Assembly: GCF_006542685.1 (NCBI RefSeq)
Contig: NZ_AP019736.1
Location: forward strand, 530,001 to 594,000
Direction: 5' to 3'
DNA from: Alistipes dispar
GTDB lineage: Bacteria; Bacteroidota; Bacteroidia; Bacteroidales; Rikenellaceae
Length of the DNA: 64,000 bases
Notes under the pieces: model-generated
Seen by the model: only the letters and a program-made list of their open reading frames with translations
Told to the model about the DNA's origin: nothing
Database searches by the model: none
Position numbers and translations under genes: made by a program
Shown here: positions 1 to 8,383 of the stretch, in pieces
How positions within the stretch are numbered: the first letter of the stretch is position 1
How the letters are laid out: every line of letters starts with the position of its first letter

Positions 1-1138
<1,138 letters not shown>

Positions 1139-1350
1139 AAAAAATGTTTCGTTTTAAATCTTTCGCTCTAATCTCAAAGGTATTGTTTGAAATCAACTCT
1201 TTTGCAAGAGTAGAAAAAACTAATAGCTGCTCAAATACTTCAAAGAACGCTGCTCGTTTATATTTCTATAAAGAACAATTTCTTTCTTATTCTTGGGGTT
1301 GGCCTTTCGGCTTTCCCCTCGGTTCCGCCACCGTTTTTCGAGGTGGGAAA
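1139..1350 (-). promoter_or_regulatory. rRNA operon leader with boxA-like element
   Basis: This AT-rich leader lies between the tandem rrn promoters and mature 16S. On the minus strand, 1237-1249 reads CGTTCTTTGAAGT, close to the boxA antitermination element of bacterial rRNA leaders. A further TACCTTTG box lies at 1175-1182, with a TTG at 1205-1207 (22-nt spacing). That could be a fourth promoter close to the gene. The boxA and fourth-promoter assignments are by motif only. Confidence 0.55.
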
Positions 1351-1356
1351 GTGGTG

Positions 1357-1388
1357 CAAAGGTAAGTGTTATTTTTCGAACCACCAAA
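1357..1388 (-). promoter_or_regulatory. rRNA promoter P1 (Bacteroidota type)
   Basis: On the minus strand the -7 box TACCTTTG is at 1357-1364 and the -33 TTTG at 1385-1388, with a 20-nt spacer. This is a full match to the Bacteroidota consensus. It is the copy nearest the 16S gene, with a leader of roughly 210 nt. Confidence 0.85.
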
Positions 1389-1469
1389 TCTTTTCGAAAG
1401 ATTTTTCAGAATTTTTTCAGAACCTTTTTTCGCATCGCTTCAGACGTCCTGTCTTATTCGAAGCGGGTG

Positions 1470-1500
1470 CAAAGGTAAGTCAAATTTCCGAATCTCCAAA
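1470..1500 (-). promoter_or_regulatory. rRNA promoter P2 (Bacteroidota type)
   Basis: The -7 box TACCTTTG is at 1470-1477 and the -33 TTTG at 1497-1500 on the minus strand, with a 19-nt spacer. The -7 box is followed downstream by GCACCCGCTTCG, shared with P3. Confidence 0.85.
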
Positions 1501-1579
1501 AGATTTTGGAACTTTTTTCAAAATTTCTCAGAACCGTTTTCTTTCGCCCCGAAGCGGTGTTTTTCTCTCGAAGCGGGTG

Positions 1580-1612
1580 CAAAGATAAGGGCTTTTCGGG
1601 ATAACTTCCAAA
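1580..1612 (-). promoter_or_regulatory. rRNA promoter P3 (Bacteroidota type)
   Basis: The -7 box TATCTTTG is at 1580-1587 and the -33 TTTG at 1609-1612 on the minus strand, with a 21-nt spacer. It is the most distal copy. Confidence 0.82.
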
Positions 1613-1695
1613 TAATCCGGGAACTTTTTTCTGTTTTTTTTGCGCCCGGATATGCACTTATCTATTATACAGCGAATTAGTTCCGAATATTTCCG

Positions 1696-1703
1696 TATCT
1701 TTG
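1696..1703 (+). promoter_or_regulatory. -7 box before the YiiX-like lipoprotein gene
   Basis: TATCTTTG at 1696-1703 matches TAnnTTTG and lies 24 nt before the ATG at 1728. No TTG is visible at the usual -33 distance, so support is from the -7 box and position only. Confidence 0.5.
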
Positions 1704-1727
1704 TCCTCGTATCCGGACATCGGTATC

Positions 1728-2357
1728 ATGCGTTTTATAATATACATAGGTATAATATTCTGCACGGCAGCCTGTACTTCTCCGACACCGGAACTGCATC
1801 CGGGCGATCTGCTGTTCCGGGCGGGACGGAATTCGGCGATGACGGGGGCCATCACCGCCGCAACGGGGCGGATCGAAGCGCCCGGTTTTTCGCACGTGGG
1901 GATTTTCGTCCGGTACGACGGCACGGACGCTGTTCTGGAAGCCGCGCCGGAAGGCGGCGTGCGGATCTCGCCGCTGCGGGAGTTTCTCGACGGATCGGCC
2001 CGCATCGGCGGTCGTCCGGCGGCGGTCGCCATGCGGTTGCGCGATACGGCAGGGCTGGCGGCCTCGCTCCGCCGGGCCTTCGGGTTTCTCGGCCTCCCCT
2101 ACGACTGTTCCTTCCGGCCGGACAACGGAAAACTCTATTGCAGCGAGCTGGTCTGGGAGAGCTACCGCACTCCGGACGGACGACGGCGCTTCCCCGCCCG
2201 GCCGATGAATTTCCGGGCGGCGGACGGTTCGATGCCCGCCTTTTGGACCGAACTGTTCGAACGGCTCGGGGAAGCGATCCCTGAAGGCGAACCGGGGACC
2301 AACCCGAACGATATGGCGCACGATCCGCAATTGTACGAGGTCGGCCGCTGGTTCTGA
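1728..2357 (+). CDS. YiiX/YebB-like (peptidase C92 type) cysteine hydrolase lipoprotein
   Basis: This 209-residue protein resembles the YiiX family, permuted NlpC/P60-fold papain-like hydrolases thought to act on cell-wall peptides or amide bonds. The start at 1728 is chosen because it gives a lipoprotein signal: a hydrophobic stretch ending at a Cys in the context FCTAACTSP. An upstream TTG in the same frame would spoil it. Family marks in order are LHPGDLLFR, then FSHVGIFV (expected catalytic His), then YCSELVWESY (expected catalytic Cys). It is predicted to be membrane-anchored outside the cytoplasm. It is divergent from the rRNA promoters and converges on the MgtC-like gene with a 13-nt gap. 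The substrate is unknown. Confidence 0.85.
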   Translation: MRFIIYIGIIFCTAACTSPTPELHPGDLLFRAGRNSAMTGAITAATGRIEAPGFSHVGIFVRYDGTDAVLEAAPEGGVRISPLREFLDGSARIGGRPAAVAMRLRDTAGLAASLRRAFGFLGLPYDCSFRPDNGKLYCSELVWESYRTPDGRRRFPARPMNFRAADGSMPAFWTELFERLGEAIPEGEPGTNPNDMAHDPQLYEVGRWF

Positions 2358-2370
2358 AACGGAGAGGCGG

Positions 2371-3045
2371 TCAGACGATCCGCTCCACCGTGATGTCGGG
2401 ATTCGCCCGCAGCAGGTCGATATACCCATCCTCGGCGGCCGTCCCCTTGGCGCGGATCACCAGCGTCGCCCGGTGCACGACCCCTTCGGGCGTACGCGCC
2501 GCCTCCACCTCGTAGGAGATCACCGAATAATCGCGGCTTTCGAGCCGGGCGAACATCGCATCGACCGCTCCCCGGTCGGCCGCCGAGAAGACGATCATCG
2601 TCCGCCGCCGCCCCAGTTCCCCGAACACGAGCGTCAGCACTTCCAGCCCGAAGAGGGTCAGCACCGTGGCTGCGGCCGCAACCGTATACATGTGCGCTCC
2701 GGCGGCGAGTCCGATACCCGCCGTGGCCCAGAGACTCGCCGCCGTGGTCAGTCCCCGCACCAGTTGCCGGTGAATGATGATCGTCCCGGCGCCGATGAAC
2801 CCGATACCGCTCACGACCTGCGCCGCGATCCGGCTGGGATCGAGCCGCAGTCCGTCGTGCGAGGCCAGGAACCCCTCGAATCCGTACTGCGACACGACCA
2901 TCATCAACGCGCTGCCGAGCGCCACCAGAAAATGCGTGCGGAACCCGGCGTCCTTCACCCGGTACTCCCGGTCGAGTCCGATCGCCGTCCCGCACAACCC
3001 CGCGACGCAGAGCCGCAGGATGAAATCCCATTCCGTTGCCATCAT
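2371..3045 (-). CDS. MgtC/SapB family membrane protein
   Basis: This 224-residue protein has the MgtC signature. The N-terminal half is a bundle of hydrophobic helices with GTAIGLDREYR near residue 20, GSALMM, and the GIGFIGAGTII motif near residue 80. A soluble ACT-like C-terminal domain follows, at about residues 145-224. In pathogens MgtC proteins affect F1Fo ATPase and growth in low magnesium, but the role in gut commensals is not established. Two adjacent ATG codons occur and the first is used here. A TATATTTG box lies upstream at 3120-3127. The gene faces away from rpmI. Confidence 0.9.
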   Translation of the reverse strand: MMATEWDFILRLCVAGLCGTAIGLDREYRVKDAGFRTHFLVALGSALMMVVSQYGFEGFLASHDGLRLDPSRIAAQVVSGIGFIGAGTIIIHRQLVRGLTTAASLWATAGIGLAAGAHMYTVAAAATVLTLFGLEVLTLVFGELGRRRTMIVFSAADRGAVDAMFARLESRDYSVISYEVEAARTPEGVVHRATLVIRAKGTAAEDGYIDLLRANPDITVERIV

Positions 3046-3119
3046 GCCGTTTCGCTGAAAAATCCGTGCCGCTCCGCGGCGTTTGTCGTCCGAAACGCCG
3101 GACCGGCGGCAGTCTATGG

Positions 3120-3127
3120 CAAATATA
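3120..3127 (-). promoter_or_regulatory. -7 box for the MgtC-like gene
   Basis: The minus strand reads TATATTTG, matching TAnnTTTG, 75 nt before the start codon. No clear -33 TTG is present. Confidence 0.45.
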
Positions 3128-3167
3128 GCGAAAACTCCGCATTCCCGAAGTTTTTCGGGCGGAAAGG

Positions 3168-3197
3168 TTGTACGATGCGAAATTTTTCGTACTTTTG
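3168..3197 (+). promoter_or_regulatory. rpmI-rplT promoter
   Basis: TTG at 3168-3170, a 19-nt spacer, then TACTTTTG at 3190-3197. This is a good Bacteroidota promoter 34 nt before the rpmI ATG, so rpmI-rplT has its own promoter here. Confidence 0.8.
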
Positions 3198-3231
3198 CAG
3201 GCTACGTTTAACTAATTAACTGTTTACGACA

Positions 3232-3426
3232 ATGCCGAAAATGAAAACCAATGCCGCTGCGAAGAAGCGTTTTACCTTCACCGGCACAGGAAAGATCAAG
3301 CGCAAGCACGCTTATCACAGTCACATCCTGACCAAAAAGACGACGAAACAGAAGCGCAACCTCTGCTATTCGGGGATCGTTTCTGTGGCCGACGAGGCCA
3401 AAATCAAGAACCTGCTCGTGAAGTAA
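3232..3426 (+). CDS. rpmI: 50S ribosomal protein bL35
   Basis: This 64-residue, very basic protein has the typical start MPKMKTNAAAKKRF and the KHAYHSHIL segment of bL35. Its length is normal for the family. It is a structural component of the large ribosomal subunit. The gene is followed 214 nt later by rplT in the same direction. The usual upstream infC is absent, with a divergent MgtC-like gene there instead, so infC must lie elsewhere in the genome. Confidence 0.97.
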   Translation: MPKMKTNAAAKKRFTFTGTGKIKRKHAYHSHILTKKTTKQKRNLCYSGIVSVADEAKIKNLLVK

Positions 3427-3640
3427 ATCCGCGCAGGAGCCGCCCCTGCCCGCAAGGGCGAGGACGAAGGACGATCGAATGCGGCGCACGGCGCGCCAGC
3501 GCCGGCAAGGGCCCGGCTACCGTCGCAGGAGAGCGTCCCCGTAAAGAAACGAAACAGGCCGGACCCGAAACCGGAGCGAATCAGCCCCGAAGAACGCGGG
3601 AGAACCGCGTCGCTGACAGCTCTTCAAAAACTTTTACGTT
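3427..3640 (+). promoter_or_regulatory. long GC-rich, hairpin-rich spacer between rpmI and rplT
   Basis: The 214-nt spacer is unusually long for this pair. It contains several potential stems: GCCC-GCAA-GGGC with a GNRA-type loop near 3450, GCCGG/CCGGC near 3500-3520, and ACGCGG-GAGAA-CCGCGT near 3595-3612. No TAnnTTTG box is obvious, so rplT is probably co-transcribed with rpmI. A regulatory RNA bound by L20 is possible but unproven. Confidence 0.35.
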
Positions 3641-3985
3641 ATGCCACGTTCAGTCAATGCAGTCGCTTCGCGCGCACGCAGAAAGAAAGTTTTGAAACTT
3701 GCCAAGGGTAACTTTGGTTCAAGGGGAAACGTTTGGACCGTTGCGAAAAATACGGTCGAAAAGGGTTTGCAGTTCGCATATGCGCACCGCCAGCTCAAGA
3801 AGAGGACCTTCCGTTCGCTGTGGATCACGCGTATCAACGCCGCAGTCCGCGCGCAGGGAATGACCTATTCGCAATTCATCGGCAAGCTCAACGCCAAAGG
3901 CATCGCCCTGAACCGCAAGGTTCTGGCCGACCTGGCCATGAACGAGCCGAAGGCATTCGAGGCAATAGTTAAGGCAGTTAAATAA
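3641..3985 (+). CDS. rplT: 50S ribosomal protein bL20
   Basis: This 114-residue basic protein starts MPRSVNAVASRARRKKVLK and carries the bL20 signature LWITRINAAVR near residue 60, with normal length. bL20 is needed for early assembly of the 50S subunit by binding 23S rRNA. In several bacteria it also represses its own operon through mRNA structure. Here the structured spacer before it would be the place to look. A strong intrinsic terminator follows at 4011-4038. Confidence 0.98.
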   Translation: MPRSVNAVASRARRKKVLKLAKGNFGSRGNVWTVAKNTVEKGLQFAYAHRQLKKRTFRSLWITRINAAVRAQGMTYSQFIGKLNAKGIALNRKVLADLAMNEPKAFEAIVKAVK

Positions 3986-4010
3986 ATCCTTTTTACGAAA
4001 GGATTCGGCA

Positions 4011-4038
4011 GGCGGACACTCCGGTGTCCGCCTTTTTT
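4011..4038 (+). terminator. intrinsic terminator after rplT
   Basis: The stem GGCGGACAC / GTGTCCGCC (9 bp, loop TCCG) is followed directly by six T residues. A TAAATTTG -7 box at 4040-4047 begins right after it and may serve the MFS gene. Confidence 0.92.
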
Positions 4039-4153
4039 GTAAATTTGCGGAAGGTGTCCCCGGTCCCGGGACTTCCGGAGGAGGCGGGAAACGCTCCGCC
4101 CCGCCGCACGATATCCGACCGCCATGCGGCGCCGACGCACGAACCGAGCGACT

Positions 4154-5383
4154 ATGGAAAACTGGAAAAAAACATTCGCCGTCATCTGGAGCGGCCAGAT
4201 GGTCTCGATCCTCTCGAGCGCCGTGGTCGGCTATGCGGTGATCTTCTGGATGAGCCTCGAAACCGGCTCGGCCGAGGTGCTGGCCCTCGCGGCGATCGCG
4301 GGGATCCTGCCCCAATCGCTGCTCGGCCCCGTCGTCGGCGTCTATGTCGATCGCTGGGACCGCCGCCGCACGATGATCCTCGCCGATTCGTTCATCGCTC
4401 TCTGCACGCTGCTCCTCGCCCTGCTGTTCCGGTTAGGCATCGCGCAAATGTGGCATATCTACATCCTGCTGGCCTGCCGCTCGGTCGGATCGGCATTCCA
4501 CACCCCCGCCATGCAGGCCTCCGTCCCGCTGCTGGCCCCCGCCTCCCAGCTCACGCGCATCGCCGGGGTCAATCAGGTGATCTCCTCGCTCTCGGACATC
4601 GCCGGACCGGCTCTCGGCGCCCTGCTGCTCACCGTCGCCCCGATCGGCGACATCCTCCTGCTCGACGTCGCGGGCGCTGCGGCGGCCTGCATCTCGCTGC
4701 TCTTCGTGCGGATTCCCCGCCCCGCCCGCGACCCGGAACGAAAACCCGCCCTGCTGCGCGAGTTCCGCGAAGGATTCGCCGCCATGCACGCCACGCCGGG
4801 CATGGGCTGGTTCTTCGCCCTTTCGGTCGCCGTATGGTTCTTCATCATGCCCGTCGGCGTGCTCTTCCCGCTCATGACGTTGCAGCACTTCGGCGGCGGA
4901 GCCTTCGAAATGAGCCTCATCGAGATCGTCTGGGGCGGCGGAGCGCTCGTCGGCGGGGCCCTCATGGGCGCCCGGACCTACGACGTGAGCCGCATCGTGC
5001 TGGTCAATCTCATGTACCTGGTCGTAGGGCTTTCGTTCCTGCTCTCGGGACTGCTGCCCGCCTCGGGATTCGTCTGGTTCGCCGTCTTCACGACCGCAGC
5101 CGGCGTCTCGAGCAGCGTCTTCAACGCCTCGTTCATCTCCGTCGTCCAAACCCGCATCGAACCCGGCGCGCTGGGGCGGGTACTCTCGCTCTACCGCAGC
5201 TTCGGTCTGCTGCCTTCGGCCCTCGGCCTGCTCGGCACGGGATTCCTGGCCGGTCAGGTCGGACTGACGACGACCTTTCTCCTCTCGGGCGCGATCATCT
5301 GCCTGCTGGGCATCGTTGCATTCTGCATCCCCTCCGTCATGCGGCTCGACGGCGGACGGCCGGAAACCCGGCACATACCGTAA
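4154..5383 (+). CDS. MFS exporter, EntS/MFS_3-like
   Basis: This 409-residue integral membrane protein has about 12 hydrophobic helices. Features of the major facilitator superfamily include VYVDRWDRRRTMILAD, the loop 2-3 motif with the D-R-x-R/G pattern, near residue 70, and a central hydrophilic loop at about residues 190-215 (RIPRPARDPERKP). The pattern fits MFS_3 exporters of the EntS type, used for siderophores, drugs or macrolides. The substrate cannot be inferred. The start at 4154 (MENWKK) is preferred over the upstream ATG at 4124, which would add an Arg-rich tail unlike the family. A -7 box TAAATTTG lies at 4040-4047. Confidence 0.88.
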   Translation: MENWKKTFAVIWSGQMVSILSSAVVGYAVIFWMSLETGSAEVLALAAIAGILPQSLLGPVVGVYVDRWDRRRTMILADSFIALCTLLLALLFRLGIAQMWHIYILLACRSVGSAFHTPAMQASVPLLAPASQLTRIAGVNQVISSLSDIAGPALGALLLTVAPIGDILLLDVAGAAAACISLLFVRIPRPARDPERKPALLREFREGFAAMHATPGMGWFFALSVAVWFFIMPVGVLFPLMTLQHFGGGAFEMSLIEIVWGGGALVGGALMGARTYDVSRIVLVNLMYLVVGLSFLLSGLLPASGFVWFAVFTTAAGVSSSVFNASFISVVQTRIEPGALGRVLSLYRSFGLLPSALGLLGTGFLAGQVGLTTTFLLSGAIICLLGIVAFCIPSVMRLDGGRPETRHIP

Positions 5384-5390
5384 TACGAAA

Positions 5391-5419
5391 ACGGCGGCCT
5401 CCACACAAGAAGCCGCCGT
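5391..5419. terminator. hairpin between convergent genes
   Basis: ACGGCGGC at 5391-5398 pairs with GCCGCCGT at 5412-5419. On the minus strand it is followed by four T residues, so it may end the lipoprotein transcript and also stop read-through from the MFS gene. Confidence 0.6.
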
Positions 5420-5444
5420 GTTGCTATTTCCCGACAGTAGTCCG

Positions 5445-6479
5445 TCAGATCGTATAGGAGAATCCGTTGTAGAACACCGTATAACTCAGCCTTCCGCCTT
5501 CGTACGTCCATTTGCACTCCACCTTCGGGGAGGGGAACAGCGTCGGATCGTAATCGCCGACCTGCATGAACTCGCAAATCTGCGATCCCTCCACGATCTG
5601 GGTATAGACCCCCACGCTGTTCGAAGCCACTCGCGAGAAGAAGTTGTAAACTCCGCCCTGCACCTTGTAGCTCAGCCCCATCGGAGCGGTCTCGGTGCTG
5701 TTGGCATAGATCGAAAGGCCCTGCGCCGCACCGTCGGCCTTGAGGTCGTCGTCCCAGATATCCGAGAAAGCCACGCTCTCGTCCTCCTCGGGTGTCAGCG
5801 TCAGCCGTCCGTTCCATGCCGAAACGTACTCTTTGCCGGAGGAGGTCGTCTCGAAGTTGGCCCGGATGTTCTCCAACGTGACGACATAAGCGGCCGTGCC
5901 GCTCGGATCGCGGAAAAGCGACGTCTTACCGTCCTTCATCTGAATCGTCGTCTGTTCGTTGTTGCCTACCGCATTCCTCGAAATCGCCTTGATTACGAAA
6001 TCCGGCTGCATCTCCACCGACCACATGTTATCCGGATAGGAAGTACCGGCCAACTGCTCCGCATTGCCGGTATTCACCTTCAGCGACCCCTCCAGAATAT
6101 AGCCGTCGGCCTGCTGGGTTCCCTCGGCATAGGAGATCAGCCATCCCTCCGGTCCCGACTTCGTAATTTTCGTTCCGGGGCCGAAGAGCAGGATTTGCAG
6201 CGTGTATTCGGATTTGTCGAGTTTGACCTTGATCTTGTCCAGCTCGATCTCCGCCAGCGGCTTGCCGGGATTCTGCTTTTCTGCCTCCGCCAGCAGCGAC
6301 GCCAGCCGCAGACCCGCACCGGCCATCTGCATCGAGATGTTCTGCTGCATCATCGTCGAATTATAAATGCTCATGCCCGGCATCACCTGCTGCTGCTCCT
6401 TCCACTTCCCGTTGTCATCATCCATACAGCCCGTAAAAGCCAGCGCCGAGAGCGCCGCGATAGCTAAAAATTTATTCAT
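5445..6479 (-). CDS. unknown lipoprotein
   Basis: This 344-residue protein starts MNKFLAIAALSALAFTGC, a clear lipoprotein signal with Cys18 as lipidation site followed by an acidic DDD stretch typical of exported Bacteroidota lipoproteins. The rest looks like a beta-rich soluble domain. No catalytic motif was recognised. An ATG 16 codons upstream exists but would bury the signal peptide. A -7 box TATCTTTG lies at 6633-6640 on the minus strand, giving a leader of about 150 nt. The gene stands alone, with divergent and convergent neighbours. Function unknown. Confidence 0.8.
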   Translation of the reverse strand: MNKFLAIAALSALAFTGCMDDDNGKWKEQQQVMPGMSIYNSTMMQQNISMQMAGAGLRLASLLAEAEKQNPGKPLAEIELDKIKVKLDKSEYTLQILLFGPGTKITKSGPEGWLISYAEGTQQADGYILEGSLKVNTGNAEQLAGTSYPDNMWSVEMQPDFVIKAISRNAVGNNEQTTIQMKDGKTSLFRDPSGTAAYVVTLENIRANFETTSSGKEYVSAWNGRLTLTPEEDESVAFSDIWDDDLKADGAAQGLSIYANSTETAPMGLSYKVQGGVYNFFSRVASNSVGVYTQIVEGSQICEFMQVGDYDPTLFPSPKVECKWTYEGGRLSYTVFYNGFSYTI

Positions 6480-6632
6480 TTTTCTCAATAAGGTTAAATT
6501 CACTTTTATAAACGCCGTCCGCCGCATTTTACTGCACGCCGCCGGAAAAAATATTTCCCCGTCCGCCGCACCGCGCCTCCGTCACCGTACCGGACCTCCG
6601 CGGCACACCGCCGTTTTCACGGCATTTCGCTT

Positions 6633-6640
6633 CAAAGATA
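6633..6640 (-). promoter_or_regulatory. -7 box upstream of the lipoprotein gene
   Basis: The minus strand reads TATCTTTG. No convincing -33 TTG is present at 17-23 nt. The plus strand of this same 240-nt divergent region has TATCTTAG at 6663-6670, one base off consensus, before the UPF0173 gene. Confidence 0.4.
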
Positions 6641-6717
6641 AGCATAATTCGTATTTTTTCCCTATCTTAGTCCGAAGATTCCGCGTTTTTCACCGAACGC
6701 ACAAAACCGAAAACGCC

Positions 6718-7440
6718 ATGTCGATACTTTCACTCTTCGGCGGCGGCCGCGCGAAGGCCCCCGAATACCCGTCCGACACGCTCACGGCACGTGACGGAAC
6801 GCAATTCACCATCCGTTTTTTCAGCCACGCCTCGCTGGCGGTCTCCGTCGGGGAAAAATACCTCTACGTCGATCCGGTGAGCGGCCATGCCGCCTACGCG
6901 TCGCTCCCGAAAGCCGACGTGCTGCTCATCACGCACTCGCACTACGATCACCTGGACCGCGCCGCAGCCGAGGAGCTGCTGACGCCCGATACCGAAATCC
7001 TCTGCGACCGGACCTCGGCCGAAATGTTCGAAATGAACTGCCACACGATGCGTCCGGGCAGCGTCGCCACCCCGTGCGACTGGCTGAAGGTCGAGGCCGT
7101 GGCGGCCTATAACACCACCCCCGACCGCCGTCAGTTCCATCCCCGCGACCGGGAGGACTGCGGCTACGTGCTGACGATCGGCGGCACGCGCATCTACATC
7201 GCCGGCGACACGGAGCCGACTCCCGAACTCAGGGCGCTGCGCGACATCGACATCGCCTTCCTGCCGGTCAATCAACCCTATACGATGACCGTGGAGCAGG
7301 CCGTCGAGGCGGTCAAGGCTCTGCAACCCGCGATCTTCTACCCCTACCACTACGGCCAGGTCGAGGAGCGGACCGACATCGACCGCCTCGTGCGCGAACT
7401 GGACGGCATCACCGAAGTCCGCATACGGCCGATGGAATAG
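6718..7440 (+). CDS. UPF0173-type metallo-beta-lactamase-fold hydrolase
   Basis: This 240-residue protein has the metal-binding motif HSHYDH at residues 73-78, a further Asp in AGDTEPTP at residue 164 and a late His in FYPYHYGQ near residue 215. Together these give the ligands of a two-metal MBL-fold enzyme of the UPF0173/YtkL (UlaG-like) group. The family is predicted to hydrolyse phosphoester or lactone bonds in the cytoplasm. The true substrate is unknown. The start at 6718 matches the family; the much longer open frame upstream runs through the divergent promoter region and is not used. The gene converges on the capsule locus, with a hairpin between. Confidence 0.88.
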   Translation: MSILSLFGGGRAKAPEYPSDTLTARDGTQFTIRFFSHASLAVSVGEKYLYVDPVSGHAAYASLPKADVLLITHSHYDHLDRAAAEELLTPDTEILCDRTSAEMFEMNCHTMRPGSVATPCDWLKVEAVAAYNTTPDRRQFHPRDREDCGYVLTIGGTRIYIAGDTEPTPELRALRDIDIAFLPVNQPYTMTVEQAVEAVKALQPAIFYPYHYGQVEERTDIDRLVRELDGITEVRIRPME

Positions 7441-7455
7441 GCAGCCGCCTACAAA

Positions 7456-7492
7456 CGGACCGGACGCACGCTTTCAATGTGCATCCGGTCCG
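7456..7492. terminator. bidirectional hairpin between convergent transcripts
   Basis: CGGACCGGACGCAC at 7456-7469 pairs with GTGCATCCGGTCCG at 7479-7492, with one mismatch. It sits between the UPF0173 gene and the end of the capsule locus. Short T runs occur on both sides. Confidence 0.7.
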
Positions 7493-7507
7493 GATTTACG
7501 ATTCCCG

Positions 7508-7747
7508 TCATTTCACCCCAATAGATTTCAGATATTCCAAATATTTCCCGGCAACGGCGTCCCATGTGTAATTCTCCAGAACGATCCGGTAGTTTTCCCG
7601 GGAACACCGGTCTATGAGCTCCCGGTGATGATCCATACAGCATTGCAATCCTCTTAACAATTCTCCGGTATCTTCGGGTTTGACCCATAGTAGAAAATCC
7701 ACGCTCCGTGCGCCAAATATGATTAATCCTTTCAACCATTTTACCAT
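7508..7747 (-). pseudogene. C-terminal remnant of a family 4-type glycosyltransferase
   Basis: Only about 60 recognisable residues remain: LLWVKPEDTGELLRGLQ, then LENYTWDAVAGKYLEYLKS near the end. They match the C-terminal helix of GT-B glycosyltransferases. The neighbouring intact gene at 8384 ends in the parallel ENHTWDKIATKYLNYLYS. All donor-binding and acceptor domains are missing, and the upstream part of the frame (MVKWLKGLIIFGARS) is not family-like. This is the last coding trace of the capsule locus on this side. It is best read as the tail of a gene lost when the cassette was exchanged. Confidence 0.75.
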
Positions 7748-7799
7748 TGTCCCCTGAGATTCCTGAAAGTAGCGAAGGCAAAAGGCGCAATCGGAACGG

Positions 7800-8102
7800 A
7801 ACTCAAAAAATCGGACGATACCCGCACCTCATCTTGGTCTATCTTTTCCCCGTACCGCCTGATGCCAAAGAACGCCCTATCCTACTGGACATCATTGAAG
7901 ACAGACATGGCAAAAACCCATCATCATCACTTCGCAGGTCCCAGTCTTCAACTGGTATGACGCCATTGAAGATCCTACTGCAGCCGATGCGATACTCAAC
8001 CGCATAGTAAACCGGGTGGTGAACGTGTCCGGAAAATCAAGGCCGGGAAGAACAAACGATCCCAATAAGCCAAAATTCAAATACCTCTTCGGCCAGGACT
8101 AA
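7800..8102 (+). pseudogene. degenerate IS21-family istB (transposition helper ATPase) remnant
   Basis: Two frames together read as the C-terminal half of an IstB ATPase. Frame 1 gives DAKERPILLDIIEDRHGK up to about 7915. After a one-base frameshift, another frame gives IIITSQVPVFNWYD, then DPTAADAILNRIVN, ending at a stop at 8100-8102. These match the conserved ITSQ...W...DPTxADAIxxRI segment of IstB. The Walker A half, the DDFG box (now degraded to VYLF) and istA are absent. The element is dead and opposite in orientation to the capsule genes. Confidence 0.8.
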
Positions 8103-8383
8103 CACGGGGAATAGATTATTTTTCCAAAAGGGCCAACCACATTGAACGTACGGAGTCACGCCATTGTGGAGTTTCCAGTTCAGCGCCGATACCCCACATT
8201 GTTACAGCAGCGAATGCAGCGGACACCGGCCATCAAAAAGTTTTTCGACAACCCAAAGGTCACAGAGTCTGCACCTGCTTTCCGGACAACACATCAAACT
8301 CGCACAACTCATCGTCAGAAGGATCGAGAAAAAGGGTATTTTCATGTCCGAGTGTTACTGCAACAATTCAAAAAAGAGCTTCG
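8103..8383. other. gene-free debris between istB remnant and first intact glycosyltransferase
   Basis: About 280 nt contain only short open frames without family features, for example a piece reading AQLIVRRIEKKGIF near 8300. It is probably more remnant mobile or capsule DNA. No terminal inverted repeats of an IS were recognised. Confidence 0.4.

Larger units (their letters stand above)
1341..1620 (-). repeat. three diverged tandem promoter modules, about 110 nt apart
   Basis: The -7 boxes start at 1357, 1470 and 1580, giving steps of 113 and 110 nt. Each module has the promoter core, a GC-rich start region (GCACCCGCTTCG in P2 and P3, a diverged form in P1) and a T- and A-rich upstream part. 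The pattern suggests duplication of one promoter unit. Confidence 0.75.
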
